Below, piece after piece: positions 1 through 9,447 of a DNA stretch of 64,000 bases (position 1 is its first letter; each line of letters starts with the position of its first letter). A program made the translations under genes and the position numbers. This DNA is from Gemmatimonadota bacterium (GTDB lineage: Bacteria; Gemmatimonadota; Gemmatimonadetes; Longimicrobiales; Gaopeijiaceae), in assembly GCA_030827315.1 (NCBI GenBank), contig JAURER010000008.1, forward strand, positions 33,465-97,464, in the 5' to 3' direction. The notes under the pieces are model-generated. The model did no database searches. It was not told where the DNA came from and was given only the letters and a program-made list of their open reading frames with translations.

Positions 1-441
1 TCGCGACCTCTGCAGTCGCAGTCGCGAAGCGCGCATCGCGATCCAGAGCAGGTTCTCCGTTCCGACCCGATGGTCGTGTTCGCAGGAGGAACGTGCCCCT
101 CACACCGAACATGCGCCCTTCGCCCTGACGCAGGTGGAGCGCCCTCTGAATCCTCGGGAGGGAGATCAACGCCGGTCTGCTCCCCGAAGGCGCCGCCGGG
201 CGACCGGACCGGCGTCCGCGTGACGGCGGAACGCGGCGCGGCGCGCCGCGCTTTCGTGGAGGTCGTCCGGGCTGATCAAGAAGGAGCGGTTCGCCGTTGG
301 AGTCGTCGGGTGACGTGAGGAAGGTCGGGCGCCCGGGGGGGCGGGTGAGGGAATCCCGCTGCGTTGCCGGAGGCGGCGCGCGTGCTACCTTCGCGCGAGG
401 GCACCGCGTGATCCATACAGACGAGCGAGGCGAGTTTCCGC
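1..441. other. No supported gene; upstream region of the first amidohydrolase
   Basis: Short open frames exist here on both strands, but none has a ribosome binding site or recognisable protein content, which is expected at this GC content. The left edge may hold the end of a gene that starts outside the window, but nothing identifies it. The only promoter-like element I see for the downstream gene is a lone TACCTT (386-391), about 50 bases before the GTG start at 442, without a good -35 partner. Confidence 0.5.
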
Positions 442-2133
442 GTGAGAGGCACAATTCGACAGATGGGCGTGGCGGTCGTTCTCGTTCTGGCCTCCGCATG
501 CGGAGGGGCCGGAGACGATGCCGCGGACCTGGTCCTGCGTAACGGTAAGATCGTGACCCTCGACGCGAGCCGGCCCGAGGCGCAGGCACTGGCCGCGCGC
601 GACGGGCGGATCGTCTCGGTGGGGTCGGACGCCGACGTCGAGTCCCTCATCGGCCCGGAGACGCGGGTCATCGATCTGGATGGTCAGCTGGCGATTCCGG
701 GCTTCATCGAGGGGCACGCGCACTACACGGGTGTCGGCCTGTCGAAGCTCCAGCTGAACCTGATGGACGTCGCCAACTGGGACGAAGTCGTCGGTATGGT
801 CGAGACGGCCGTCGCCGAGGCCCAGCCCGGCGAGCTCATCACGGGCCGTGGCTGGCATCAGGAGAAGTGGGACCGCACGCCGGAACCCAATGTGGACGGC
901 CTGCCGCACCACTCCGCGTTGAGCGCGGTGTCCCCGGACAACCCCGTCATCCTGACGCACGCGAGCGGACACGCCACCTTCGCCAACGCGAAGGCGATGG
1001 AGCTGGCCGGTATCACGGCCGCCACGCCGGACCCCGACGGCGGCGAGATCGTCCGGGACGCATCGGGCAGTCCGGTCGGCGCGTTCCGCGAAACGGCGTC
1101 CGGCCTGCTCGGGCCCGCGTTGGCCACCGCCAACGAGCCGGACCCCCGTCGGGTCACGCTACTGGCTCAGGAGGAAGCCTTCTCGAAGGGGATCACCTCC
1201 TTCCACGACGCGGGCGCCCGCTGGTCCGACGTCGATCTCTGGAAAGGGATGGTCGACGACGGCGACCTGAAGATTCGCCTCTATGTCATGATCCGCGCCA
1301 ACCCGGCGTCGCTCGCGGAGAACCTCGCGGCGTACCGCACCATCGGGTACGGCGACCGGCTCACGGTGCGTTCCATCAAGGTGTCCATCGACGGGGCGCT
1401 GGGCTCGCACGGGGCGTGGCTTCTGGAGCCCTACGACGACCTGCCCAAGTCGTCGGGTCTCAACACGACACCCATCGAGGACGTGGTCGAGACTGCGCGC
1501 CTGGCGATGCAGCACGGGTATCAGTTCAACGTCCACGCCATCGGCGATCGGGGCAATCGCGAGACGCTCGACATCTTCGAGCGCGCCTATGCCGCCGCCG
1601 GCCCCGGTGACTACCGCTGGCGCATCGAGCACGCACAGCACCTCCACCCCGACGATATCCCGCGCTTCGGTCAGCTCGGGGTGATCGCCTCGATGCAGGG
1701 TGTGCATGCGACCTCCGATGGACCGTGGATCGGGGCGAAGATTGGCCCGCAGCGCTCCGAGGAGGGCGCGTATGTCTGGCAGAGCCTCATGGGTTCTGGC
1801 GCCGTGGTGATGAACGGCACCGACGCCCCCGTCGAGGACGTCGATCCGATCGCCAGCTGGTATGCCAGCGTGTCTCGCATGATGGCCAACGGGGAGCGCC
1901 TCTACCCCGAGCAGAGCATGAGCCGCGAGGAGGCGCTGCGCTCCTACACCATCAACGCCGCCTACGGCGCGTTCGAAGAGGACATCAAGGGTACCCTCGC
2001 GGTCGGCAAGCTCGCCGACGTCACGGTGCTCACGCAGGACGTCATGACGATCGACGAGGCAAGCATCCCGGCGACCGCCGTCGCCTACACGATCGTTGGA
2101 GGCGAGGTCGTCTACGCTGGGGCGGGACGGTGA
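442..2133 (+). CDS. Exported amidohydrolase family 3 protein (YtcJ-like)
   Basis: A 563-residue metal-dependent hydrolase of the amidohydrolase 3 (YtcJ-like) family. Members hydrolyse C-N bonds of amides or cyclic ureas, and the substrate cannot be read from sequence. The metal-ligand pair HAH sits at residues 92-94, followed by an HAIGDRGNR block near 363, an EHAQHLHPDD block near 398 and GTDAP near 459, all in the family order. The N-terminus is hydrophobic and ends in ASAC (Cys20), so it is probably a lipoprotein. The GTG at 442 is preceded by a GAGG-type sequence; an in-frame ATG at 463 would give a more normal short signal peptide and may be the true start. Its stop overlaps the start of the next gene, so the two are probably co-translated. 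Confidence 0.88.
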   Translation: MRGTIRQMGVAVVLVLASACGGAGDDAADLVLRNGKIVTLDASRPEAQALAARDGRIVSVGSDADVESLIGPETRVIDLDGQLAIPGFIEGHAHYTGVGLSKLQLNLMDVANWDEVVGMVETAVAEAQPGELITGRGWHQEKWDRTPEPNVDGLPHHSALSAVSPDNPVILTHASGHATFANAKAMELAGITAATPDPDGGEIVRDASGSPVGAFRETASGLLGPALATANEPDPRRVTLLAQEEAFSKGITSFHDAGARWSDVDLWKGMVDDGDLKIRLYVMIRANPASLAENLAAYRTIGYGDRLTVRSIKVSIDGALGSHGAWLLEPYDDLPKSSGLNTTPIEDVVETARLAMQHGYQFNVHAIGDRGNRETLDIFERAYAAAGPGDYRWRIEHAQHLHPDDIPRFGQLGVIASMQGVHATSDGPWIGAKIGPQRSEEGAYVWQSLMGSGAVVMNGTDAPVEDVDPIASWYASVSRMMANGERLYPEQSMSREEALRSYTINAAYGAFEEDIKGTLAVGKLADVTVLTQDVMTIDEASIPATAVAYTIVGGEVVYAGAGR

Positions 2134-2708
2134 CGGACCCCACCCAGCCGAGCCTCAGCCGTCCCGACGACGACGTTCCTTTCGCCAGCGAAGGTGCGCT
2201 CCCGGACATCCTCGCCATCATCGAAAGCGCCAAGGCGCGAGGGGGTATGGAGAGCCTCGTACGGTTCATCCGCAAGGCGCTCCCGGAGGCGGAGGACGCC
2301 GAGGTTCGAGAGGCGGCCGAAGTCGCACTCGAAGTGATCGAATCGGTGCCGGTCTTTCTCGCGAGAGCGAGGCAGGCGTCGCATGAGCGTGGGCTTTCCG
2401 CAGTCGTGCTCCCGCTCTTGGAGCGTGCGGAACAGTACTACCTCCAGCCGGTGGACCTGCTTCCCGAGATGACGCTGGGGCTGCCGGGACTCCTGGACGA
2501 CTCGTACCTCATCATCCGAATCATCGAGAACCTGGAGAAGGGACCGCAGCCGTTCCTCGACTGGGACCTGGAGTATCCGGCCCGCTTTCTCCAGCGCCTC
2601 ATGGGCCCCGCCATTGCACAGCGGCTCGACCGCATCGCCGAGCGGGCCATGGACGAGGTGTCGTCGCAGCTGACTGAGCTCTGGCAGAGGCTTGCCCACC
2701 CCGCGTGA
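2130..2708 (+). CDS. YkvA/DUF1232-like protein
   Basis: A 192-residue protein starting at a GTG that overlaps the stop of the amidohydrolase. The recognisable core is residues 107-133, where QPVDLLPE, a Gly/Pro turn and LLDD match the DUF1232 (YkvA) pattern of a Pro-Ile-Asp-Leu-Ile-Pro helix pair followed by a Leu-Asp-Asp helix. The rest is acidic and helical, with no signal peptide and no long membrane span. DUF1232 proteins have no assigned biochemical role, and the match is short, so it is a family-level guess. The overlap suggests an operon with the upstream hydrolase. Confidence 0.6.
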   Translation: MTDPTQPSLSRPDDDVPFASEGALPDILAIIESAKARGGMESLVRFIRKALPEAEDAEVREAAEVALEVIESVPVFLARARQASHERGLSAVVLPLLERAEQYYLQPVDLLPEMTLGLPGLLDDSYLIIRIIENLEKGPQPFLDWDLEYPARFLQRLMGPAIAQRLDRIAERAMDEVSSQLTELWQRLAHPA

Positions 2709-2755
2709 CCGGGTGCGGCCCTTGGGGTCGCGAGCCATCGGTTGCATCTTTGCCC

Positions 2756-3202
2756 ATGCGCTCACGCCGCCTCCGCCGTCGCAGCGGACTCGTCCTTTCG
2801 GGTCTGTTCCTCTTCCAGGGCCTCGGAATGCCCCTGGGCATGTGTGCGCAGGGCCACGAGGATCACGCGTCGGCCGAGACGGCGCACGACGGCGGCGCAT
2901 CGGCCCCCGCGCACGACCCGGGGGCGGGCGTCACGGGCGTGCACGACGGGCACATGACGGCTGGCTCGAGTGCGGCTCGGGGTGAGGCGGCGGAGGTCTT
3001 CGGCCACGACGCCTCGAATGCGCACGTCCCGACTCCGGCCGAGTGCGTGGCGATGTCCGGGTGCGGGGCGCCCGCGCTCTGTGAGGCGGCCGGAGCCGAC
3101 CTCCCTGTGACCCACTTCCACGCCCGCCGCACGGATCGCGTCGATTCGGGCGGGCCGCTCGCCGTCGACCTCGGCATCACGACACCACCTCCGAAGATCT
3201 GA
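2756..3202 (+). CDS. Small secreted His-rich protein, copper-efflux neighbour
   Basis: A 148-residue protein with an Arg-rich N-terminus, a hydrophobic signal segment (about residues 10-30), and a mature part rich in His, Asp, Ala and Met, with four further Cys. His clusters such as GHEDH and VHDGHMT are the kind that bind soft metals. I chose ATG 2756; an in-frame upstream start at 2705 would add 17 residues that overlap the previous gene and lack signal character. The gene lies 94 bases ahead of a CusCBA-type pump and in the same direction, so a periplasmic metal-binding or chaperone role is inferred, not shown. I do not recognise a named domain. Confidence 0.6.
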   Translation: MRSRRLRRRSGLVLSGLFLFQGLGMPLGMCAQGHEDHASAETAHDGGASAPAHDPGAGVTGVHDGHMTAGSSAARGEAAEVFGHDASNAHVPTPAECVAMSGCGAPALCEAAGADLPVTHFHARRTDRVDSGGPLAVDLGITTPPPKI

Positions 3203-3296
3203 TCACCCTCCGCCGCGTGCATCGCGGCGGGTCCGGCCGCCCACATGGGCGGACAGTCTCGGACGTCCCGGTCACAGATCAAGACAGGAGGTCTCG

Positions 3297-4565
3297 GTGT
3301 TCACACACCGTATCTGCTTCGCCCTTATGGCGGGAGCCTGCATCATGCTGGCGGAGCCGCGCAGGGTCGAGGCTCAGACATCGAGCGACACGCTTCGTCT
3401 CGGCGACGCGATCGCGCTGGCACTGCGGGAGAGCCCGGAGGTGAGGGCGTCCCGTCTCCTCGCCGAGGTCCAGCGGGAAGGCGTGGCGCCGGCCGGTGCT
3501 CTTCCGGAGCCCATGCTCGACCTTGGGCTCATGAACCGCCCGTTCGACTTCTCGACGGGCAATGCGATGGCGATGAACCAGATCCAGCTGTCGCAGACGC
3601 TGCCGTGGTCGGGGAAGAGAGCCGCGTCCGCGGCGCGCGAGGAGAAGCTGCTGGCGGCGGCCGAGCTCGACGCGACCGAAGTCAGCGCCGCCGTCGTGGA
3701 ACGCCTGCGCACGCTCTACTTCCGCATGGCCTGGATTGACCGGGCCATCGACGTCATGGCGGAGACGAAAGCGCTGCTGGCGGATCTCCAGGCCACCGCG
3801 GCCACGCTCTACTCGGTGGGCGCGGGTGCGCAGCAGGACATCCTGCAGGCGCAGGTTGCCCAGGCTCGGATGGCGGTCGACATCCGGGTCATGGAGGAGG
3901 AGCGCACCGCCGCGCAGGCCCGCTTCAATGCTCTCGTCGGCCGCCGACCGAACGCTCCCGTGCCGGCCCTCGATCTGCCCGGGCCCGACCCCGAGGTACC
4001 CAGCCTGGAGGTACTCATGGGCCTGGCGGAGGCGCGTCCCGCTCTTCGCGCTGCTCGGGCTCGCATCGATGCGGCAGGAGATGCACGTGACCTCGCGGGG
4101 AAGGCGCACCTGCCCGATGTGAGCCTCACCCTCGGATACAGTCAGCGGCCCCACTTCGAGGATCTGCTGTCGGTCATGGTCGGGGTCCCGCTCCCCCTGT
4201 GGAGAGCATCGGTCCAGGACCCGCTTCGTCGTCAGGCCGAGGCGGTGGAGGCCGCGGCCCAGGCCCGTGAGCTGGAACTTTACAACGAAACGTACGCGCA
4301 GCTTGCCGAGCACAGGTCTGCCGCGCTCCGAGCCGCGGACGTCTCCGAGCTGCTCCGTACCGACGTCCTGCCCCAGGCACGGGCGGCGGTCGAGTCGGGC
4401 CTGTCCGCTTATCGCGTGGGCGCGTTGGACTTCATGGCGGTTCTGGAGAGCCGCATGACCGTGAACCAGTACGAAATCGAACGACTGCGTCTCGCCGCCG
4501 AGTACCAGAGTGCTCGTGCCGGCATCGACGCGTTGACGGGGGTGATCCCCGGAGGTGACCGATGA
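3297..4565 (+). CDS. cusC: TolC-family outer membrane efflux protein (CusC/CzcC-like)
   Basis: A 422-residue outer membrane factor, the exit duct of a tripartite metal pump. The start is a GTG with a strong AGGAGGT ribosome binding site seven bases upstream. A signal peptide covers about residues 1-26. The remainder shows the two internally similar alpha-helical OEP halves: the first has the LRLGDAIALALRESPEV opening and the TLPWSGKR signature of the metal-efflux subgroup, and the second repeats from about residue 220. It has no lipobox, unlike E. coli CusC. Its stop overlaps the start of the adaptor gene by four bases (ATGA), so it is translated together with cusB and cusA. Confidence 0.9.
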   Translation: MFTHRICFALMAGACIMLAEPRRVEAQTSSDTLRLGDAIALALRESPEVRASRLLAEVQREGVAPAGALPEPMLDLGLMNRPFDFSTGNAMAMNQIQLSQTLPWSGKRAASAAREEKLLAAAELDATEVSAAVVERLRTLYFRMAWIDRAIDVMAETKALLADLQATAATLYSVGAGAQQDILQAQVAQARMAVDIRVMEEERTAAQARFNALVGRRPNAPVPALDLPGPDPEVPSLEVLMGLAEARPALRAARARIDAAGDARDLAGKAHLPDVSLTLGYSQRPHFEDLLSVMVGVPLPLWRASVQDPLRRQAEAVEAAAQARELELYNETYAQLAEHRSAALRAADVSELLRTDVLPQARAAVESGLSAYRVGALDFMAVLESRMTVNQYEIERLRLAAEYQSARAGIDALTGVIPGGDR

Positions 4566-5797
4566 TACGCTGTTCCCGTATGGCTGGCCTCGCCGTGCTC
4601 CTGGCTGCGCTCGTCTCGACCGCGTGCGGCTCAGGCGAAGAACCGTCGATGGGCGCGGGCGCAGGGCCCGGGGACATGGGCGAGATGGATCACTCCCAGC
4701 ACATGATGGGTGCTCCGACCGATCGTCAGATGGTGCACCTCACGCCGGCTCAGGAACGCGCCCTCGGCGTTCGGTACGTGACCGTGGGTACCCAGCCGCT
4801 GGAGCGGACCATCCGAACCGTGGGACGTATCGTCGCCAGCGAGTCGAGAATCGCCGAGGTTACGCCGAAGGTCGACGGCTTCGTCGAGACGCTCGCCATC
4901 TCGACGACCGGCGCCACCGTGCGACGAGGCGAGCCTCTGATGACCCTCTACAGCCCTGCGCTCGTGGCCGCGCAGGAAGAACTGATCATCGCGCTGCGCC
5001 TCGTCGAGCGGGTCGGTTCGGATTCGAGCACGGCGGGAGCGGACGCGCGGGCGATGCTGGACGCGGCCCGACGGAGGCTCGGGTACTGGGACATCAGCGA
5101 GGAGCAGATCTCCCGGCTCGAGTCCACGGGCGAGGTCCAGAAGACCCTCACGCTGGTGTCCCCGGTCGACGGCGTGGTCCTCGACAAGCGCGTGAACGAG
5201 GGACAACGGGTGATGCCCGGGGACATGCTCTACCGCATCGCGGATCTGCGGGAGGTCTGGGTAGAGGGTGAGGTGTTCGAGCGAGACGTCTCACTCATTC
5301 GCGTCGGGGCGGAGGCGCATGTCGAGGTCTCCGCCTTCCCGGGCGAGCACCTCATGGGCCGCGTCGGCTTCGTCTACCCGGTCATGGACGTCCAGAGTCG
5401 CACGAACCGCGTGCGAATCGCGCTCCCGAATCCGGGTGCACGACTCAAGCCGGGCATGTTCGCCACCATTTTCTTCGACGTCGTGCTGGCCGCCGACCAG
5501 CTCGCGGTGCCACTCGAGGCCGTGATCGTGACGGGTGAGCGCAATCTCGTCTTCGTGCACGACGCGGAGGGGATGCTGACCCCCCGGGAGGTCGTCCTCG
5601 GTGTGCAGGCCGGGGAGTACGTTCAGATTCTTTCGGGTCTCGCTGCCGGCGAGGAGATCGTGGCCGCGGCGAACTTCCTCGTCGACGCCGAGTCCCGCCT
5701 CGGCACCACGGGCGGGATGATGCCCGGGATGCAGCACGGAGCGGTGGAGCCGGCGACGGTCCCCGATCCGTCCACGGGGGGGCACGTCCATGATTGA
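4562..5797 (+). CDS. cusB: Membrane fusion protein of Cu/Ag efflux pump (CusB-like)
   Basis: A 411-residue periplasmic adaptor of the RND heavy-metal class. The signal peptide ends in VSTAC, so Cys22 is probably lipidated. Directly after it comes a Met/His-rich stretch (MGEMDHSQHMMG, about 39-50), and the C-terminus is again Met/His-rich (MMPGMQHG and a final HVHD); such stretches capture Cu(I)/Ag(I) in the family. The barrel-sandwich and lipoyl-like parts (about 95-260) and the beta-barrel (about 260-340) follow normal CusB order. It overlaps cusC by four bases and cusA by eight. A role in passing metal from the periplasm to the RND pump is inferred from the family. Confidence 0.9.
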   Translation: MIRCSRMAGLAVLLAALVSTACGSGEEPSMGAGAGPGDMGEMDHSQHMMGAPTDRQMVHLTPAQERALGVRYVTVGTQPLERTIRTVGRIVASESRIAEVTPKVDGFVETLAISTTGATVRRGEPLMTLYSPALVAAQEELIIALRLVERVGSDSSTAGADARAMLDAARRRLGYWDISEEQISRLESTGEVQKTLTLVSPVDGVVLDKRVNEGQRVMPGDMLYRIADLREVWVEGEVFERDVSLIRVGAEAHVEVSAFPGEHLMGRVGFVYPVMDVQSRTNRVRIALPNPGARLKPGMFATIFFDVVLAADQLAVPLEAVIVTGERNLVFVHDAEGMLTPREVVLGVQAGEYVQILSGLAAGEEIVAAANFLVDAESRLGTTGGMMPGMQHGAVEPATVPDPSTGGHVHD

Positions 5798-8700
5798 CGC
5801 GGTGATCCTGTGGTCGCTGCGGAACCGCGGGCTCGTCCTCCTCTCGTCCGCCGCCCTGGTGCTGGCCGGCGCATGGGCCATGAGCACCACGCCGATCGAC
5901 GCGATTCCAGACCTCTCGGATGTCCAGGTGATCGTCCAGGCGGACTTCCGCGAGCAGGCGCCCCAGATCGTCGAAGACCAGGTCACGTACCCCATCACCT
6001 CCGAGATGCTCAAGGTGCCGGGAGCGCGCGTGGTCCGTGGATATTCGTTCTTCGGCCTCTCCCTCACGTACGTCATCTTCGAGGACGGGACCGACATCTA
6101 CTGGGCGCGCTCACGCGTTCTGGAGTATCTCAACGGAATCCGGGCGCAGCTTCCCGCCGAAGTGGATCCCCGGCTGGGGCCCGACGCGACCGGAGTCGGG
6201 TGGGTGTTTCAGTACGTGCTGGAGTCCGACACGCATGACCTGCAGGAGCTTCGCTCACTCCAGGACTGGTACGTCCGCTACCAGCTCACCTCCGTGCCCG
6301 GAGTATCGGAGGTCGCGAGTCTGGGCGGCTTCGAAAAACAGTACCAGGTCGAGGTCGATCCGGAGCGCCTCCGGGCGTTCGACATTCCGGTTACACTGGT
6401 GACGCAGGCGCTCGGCTCGCACAACATCGACGTCGGCGCGCGCGTGCTCGAGATGGGAGGGCGCGAATACATGATCCGCGGCCTCGGCTACCTCGGAGGC
6501 ATCGACGACATCCGCAACGTCGCGGTGGGCGCGACCGCCAGCGGGACTCCGGTGCGCGTCGCGGACGTGGCGACGGTACAGGTTGGCCCTGCGCCGCGGC
6601 GCGGCGCGTCGGACCTGAACGGCCGTGGTGAGGCGGTCGGAGGCATCGTCGTCATGCGCTATGGCGCCGATGCGTGGGGAACCATCGAGGCGATCAAGGA
6701 GCGACTCAACGAAATCGAGGTTGGCCTCCCGGCCGGAGTCACGATCCGCACGACCTACGACCGAAGTGACCTCATTGCCCGAGCCATCGATACGCTGCGC
6801 GAAAAGCTCGTCGAGGAATCTCTGATCGTGGCGCTCGTCGTGGCGGTCTTCCTCGTGCACCTGCGCTCGGCGCTGGTGGCTGTCATCACCCTGCCACTGG
6901 GCATCCTCATTTCGTTCCTAGTCATGCGCTGGATCGGCGTGAGTGCGAACATCATGAGTCTGGGTGGAATCGCGATCGCCATCGGCGCGATGGTCGACGG
7001 CGCGATCGTGATGATCGAGAACATGCACAAGCACCTGGAGCGCTCCGACCAGGGCCGGGATCGCTGGGAGGTCGTCGCCGAGAGCTGCCGGCAGGTGGGT
7101 CCCCCCATCTTCTTCTCGCTACTGATCATCACGGTCAGCTTCCTGCCCGTCTTCGTGCTCGAGCAGCAGGAGGGGCGCCTTTTCAAGCCACTGGCGTTCA
7201 CGAAGACTTTTGCGATGGGCGGCGCCGCGCTCCTCTCCGTGACACTCGTGCCGGTGCTCATGGGCTATTTCGTGCGCGGGCGCATCCGTCCGGAGAGCGA
7301 AAATCCGTTCAATGTCGCCCTCCGTTGGCTGTACCGGCCGATCATCTCGATGGCCGTGCGCCGGCCCTGGGCGGTCGTCGTAGCCTCGGTGGTCATCGTC
7401 GCGGCGACGGTGGTTCCGTGGAGGCAGCTGGGCAGCGAGTTCATGCCTCCGCTACAGGAGGGGTCGATCCTCTACATGCCCACGACGGTGCCGGGGATCT
7501 CGATCGCACAGGCGCGCGAGATCCTGCGATACCAGGACAGCGTCCTCGTGTCGTTTCCGGAGGTGGAGACCGTGCTGGGCAAGGCAGGACGAGCCCGCAC
7601 GGCGACCGACCCGGCACCGCTGGACATGTTCGAGACCACGGTCACGCTCAAGCCCCGCGAGCAGTGGCGCGAAGGGATGACGTGGGATCGACTGATCGCC
7701 GAAATGGACGTCGCGGTCGCGCTGCCCGGCGTCACGAACGCCTGGACGATGCCCATCAAGGGTCGCATCGACATGCTGGCCACCGGCGTGCGCACGCCGG
7801 TGGGGGTGAAGGTCTTCGGTCCGAGCCTCGACACGCTCCAGGCGCTCGGCGAGCAGGTCGAGCGGGCCCTGCAGGAGTTGCCCGGAACGCGCAGCGCCTT
7901 CGCCGAGCGCGGCGTGTCGGGGTACTACATCGACATCGAGGTCGATCGCCAGGAGACTGCCCGGTACGGCATGAACGCGGGCGACGTGCACGAGGCAGTC
8001 ATGTCCACCGTCGGTGGCACGAACGCGGCGGTTACCGTCGAGGGCAGGGAGCGGTACGCGGTGAACGTGCGCTACCCGCGCGAGCTTCGAGACGACGTGC
8101 AGAAGATCCGGGAGGTGCTGGTGCCGGCCCCCGGCGGCGCACAGATCCCGCTCGGACAGCTGGCGACCGTCACCGTTGTCCAGGGACCGATGTCGGTGAA
8201 GACCGAAAACGCCTTCCCCGTGACGACCGTGTTCGTGGACATCGACACCCCGGACGTGGGCGGATACGTGCGCGCGGCGCAGGAGCACGTCGCGGCTTCG
8301 GTGATGCTGCCGACCGGATACTCGATCGTCTGGAGCGGTCAGTTCGAGTTCATGGAGCGTGTCCGGGAACGACTCGGCACCATCGTTCCGCTCACCCTGC
8401 TCATCGTGTTCACGCTCCTGTACGTGAACTTCGGCAACGTCACCGAGGCGGCACTGGTCATGCTCGCCCTCCCGTTCAGCCTTGTGGGTGGCGTCTGGTT
8501 TCTCTGGCTGCTTGGCTACAACACCAGCGTCGCCGTATGGGTGGGCTTCATCGCGCTGGCGGGGGTCGCCGCCGAAACGGGCGTGGTCATGCTCATCTAC
8601 CTGGACGAGGCCTGGAAGCGGTATGGTGCGGAAGGTCGCCTGCGGGAGGGGGCTGACGTGGCCGCGGCCGTCGTTGAAGGCGCCCTGGAGCGCCTGCGTC

Positions 8701-8906
8701 CGAAGGCCATGACCGTCATCACCGTGATCGCGGGTCTCCTGCCCATCCTCTGGAGCGACGGGACCGGAGCCGACGTCATGAAGCGCATCGCTGCGCCCAT
8801 GGTCGGCGGCATGGTCAGTTCGACCTTCCTCACGCTCGTGGTAATTCCCGCGCTGTACCTCATCTGGCGTCGGCGCGGGCTGAGCCGTACCCAGCAGACG
8901 TCGTGA
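5790..8906 (+). CDS. cusA: RND heavy-metal pump, Cu(I)/Ag(I) type (CusA-like)
   Basis: A 1038-residue inner-membrane proton/metal antiporter with twelve expected membrane spans. Copper/silver specificity is supported by three Met residues: Met563 in LYMP, Met613 in APLDM and Met662 in GRIDML. Their spacing (50 and 49) equals that of the three copper-binding Met of E. coli CusA (573, 623, 672). The end of the protein, with FIALAGVAAETGVVML and RPKAMTVITVIAGLLPILW, is also CusA-like rather than CzcA-like. It is last of the cusCBA set and starts inside the end of cusB. Length is normal and no break is visible. Confidence 0.95.
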   Translation: MIDAVILWSLRNRGLVLLSSAALVLAGAWAMSTTPIDAIPDLSDVQVIVQADFREQAPQIVEDQVTYPITSEMLKVPGARVVRGYSFFGLSLTYVIFEDGTDIYWARSRVLEYLNGIRAQLPAEVDPRLGPDATGVGWVFQYVLESDTHDLQELRSLQDWYVRYQLTSVPGVSEVASLGGFEKQYQVEVDPERLRAFDIPVTLVTQALGSHNIDVGARVLEMGGREYMIRGLGYLGGIDDIRNVAVGATASGTPVRVADVATVQVGPAPRRGASDLNGRGEAVGGIVVMRYGADAWGTIEAIKERLNEIEVGLPAGVTIRTTYDRSDLIARAIDTLREKLVEESLIVALVVAVFLVHLRSALVAVITLPLGILISFLVMRWIGVSANIMSLGGIAIAIGAMVDGAIVMIENMHKHLERSDQGRDRWEVVAESCRQVGPPIFFSLLIITVSFLPVFVLEQQEGRLFKPLAFTKTFAMGGAALLSVTLVPVLMGYFVRGRIRPESENPFNVALRWLYRPIISMAVRRPWAVVVASVVIVAATVVPWRQLGSEFMPPLQEGSILYMPTTVPGISIAQAREILRYQDSVLVSFPEVETVLGKAGRARTATDPAPLDMFETTVTLKPREQWREGMTWDRLIAEMDVAVALPGVTNAWTMPIKGRIDMLATGVRTPVGVKVFGPSLDTLQALGEQVERALQELPGTRSAFAERGVSGYYIDIEVDRQETARYGMNAGDVHEAVMSTVGGTNAAVTVEGRERYAVNVRYPRELRDDVQKIREVLVPAPGGAQIPLGQLATVTVVQGPMSVKTENAFPVTTVFVDIDTPDVGGYVRAAQEHVAASVMLPTGYSIVWSGQFEFMERVRERLGTIVPLTLLIVFTLLYVNFGNVTEAALVMLALPFSLVGGVWFLWLLGYNTSVAVWVGFIALAGVAAETGVVMLIYLDEAWKRYGAEGRLREGADVAAAVVEGALERLRPKAMTVITVIAGLLPILWSDGTGADVMKRIAAPMVGGMVSSTFLTLVVIPALYLIWRRRGLSRTQQTS

Positions 8907-8939
8907 ACGGTGCCCTTACACGATGATGGAGACAGACTC

Positions 8940-9419
8940 ATGATCCGAATGAACCGAAGGGACTCTCTGAACGTCGCACCGCTGCTCCTGGCCCTCTCCC
9001 TGCTGGCGGGCGCAGCGGCGCCGCTGCACGCACAGTCCGTGGACAGCGAGGTCGTCGCGACCGTCGACGCATTCCATCGGGCGCTGGCCTCCGGTGACTC
9101 CACGGCAGCGCTCTCGCTGCTCGCCGAGGACGTCACGATCCTCGAGAGCGGGGGGATCGAGGACAAGTCGCACTACCGCAGCGGGCACCTCGCGGGCGAC
9201 ATGCGGTTCGCCGCCGCCGTGCCACGCGAGCGTGGCCAGATCCAGGTCCGGGTGGTGGGCGACGTCGCCTGGGCCTGGTCGACCAACGTAGCGCGGGGCA
9301 CGATGGGTGACCGCGAAGTCAACTCGCAGGGTGCCGAACTCGTCGTCCTGGGCAGGGCGGACGGTGGGTGGCTGATTCGCGCGATCCACTGGTCGTCACG
9401 GCAGCTTCGTCAGCCCTGA
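8940..9419 (+). CDS. Exported SnoaL-like (DUF4440) protein
   Basis: A 159-residue protein with a signal peptide ending at PLHAQS and a small cone-shaped NTF2/SnoaL-like domain: VDAFHRALASGDSTAALSLL, then EDVTILESGG, and a final GWLIRAIHWSSR strand. This is the layout of DUF4440 proteins found beside metal-efflux pumps. I chose ATG 8940 because GGAG lies eight bases upstream; a GTG at 8910 would add ten residues before the signal peptide. It follows cusA by 33 bases in the same direction and is probably the last gene of the operon. No catalytic role can be read; binding of a small ligand in the periplasm is possible. Confidence 0.75.
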   Translation: MIRMNRRDSLNVAPLLLALSLLAGAAAPLHAQSVDSEVVATVDAFHRALASGDSTAALSLLAEDVTILESGGIEDKSHYRSGHLAGDMRFAAAVPRERGQIQVRVVGDVAWAWSTNVARGTMGDREVNSQGAELVVLGRADGGWLIRAIHWSSRQLRQP

Positions 9420-9447
9420 ACTTCGCCACCGGGTCCGGGAACGAGCG

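Noticed and set aside
70..318. Possible 82-codon gene near the left edge
   Set aside because: No ribosome binding site, no recognisable protein features, and composition typical of random GC-rich frames.
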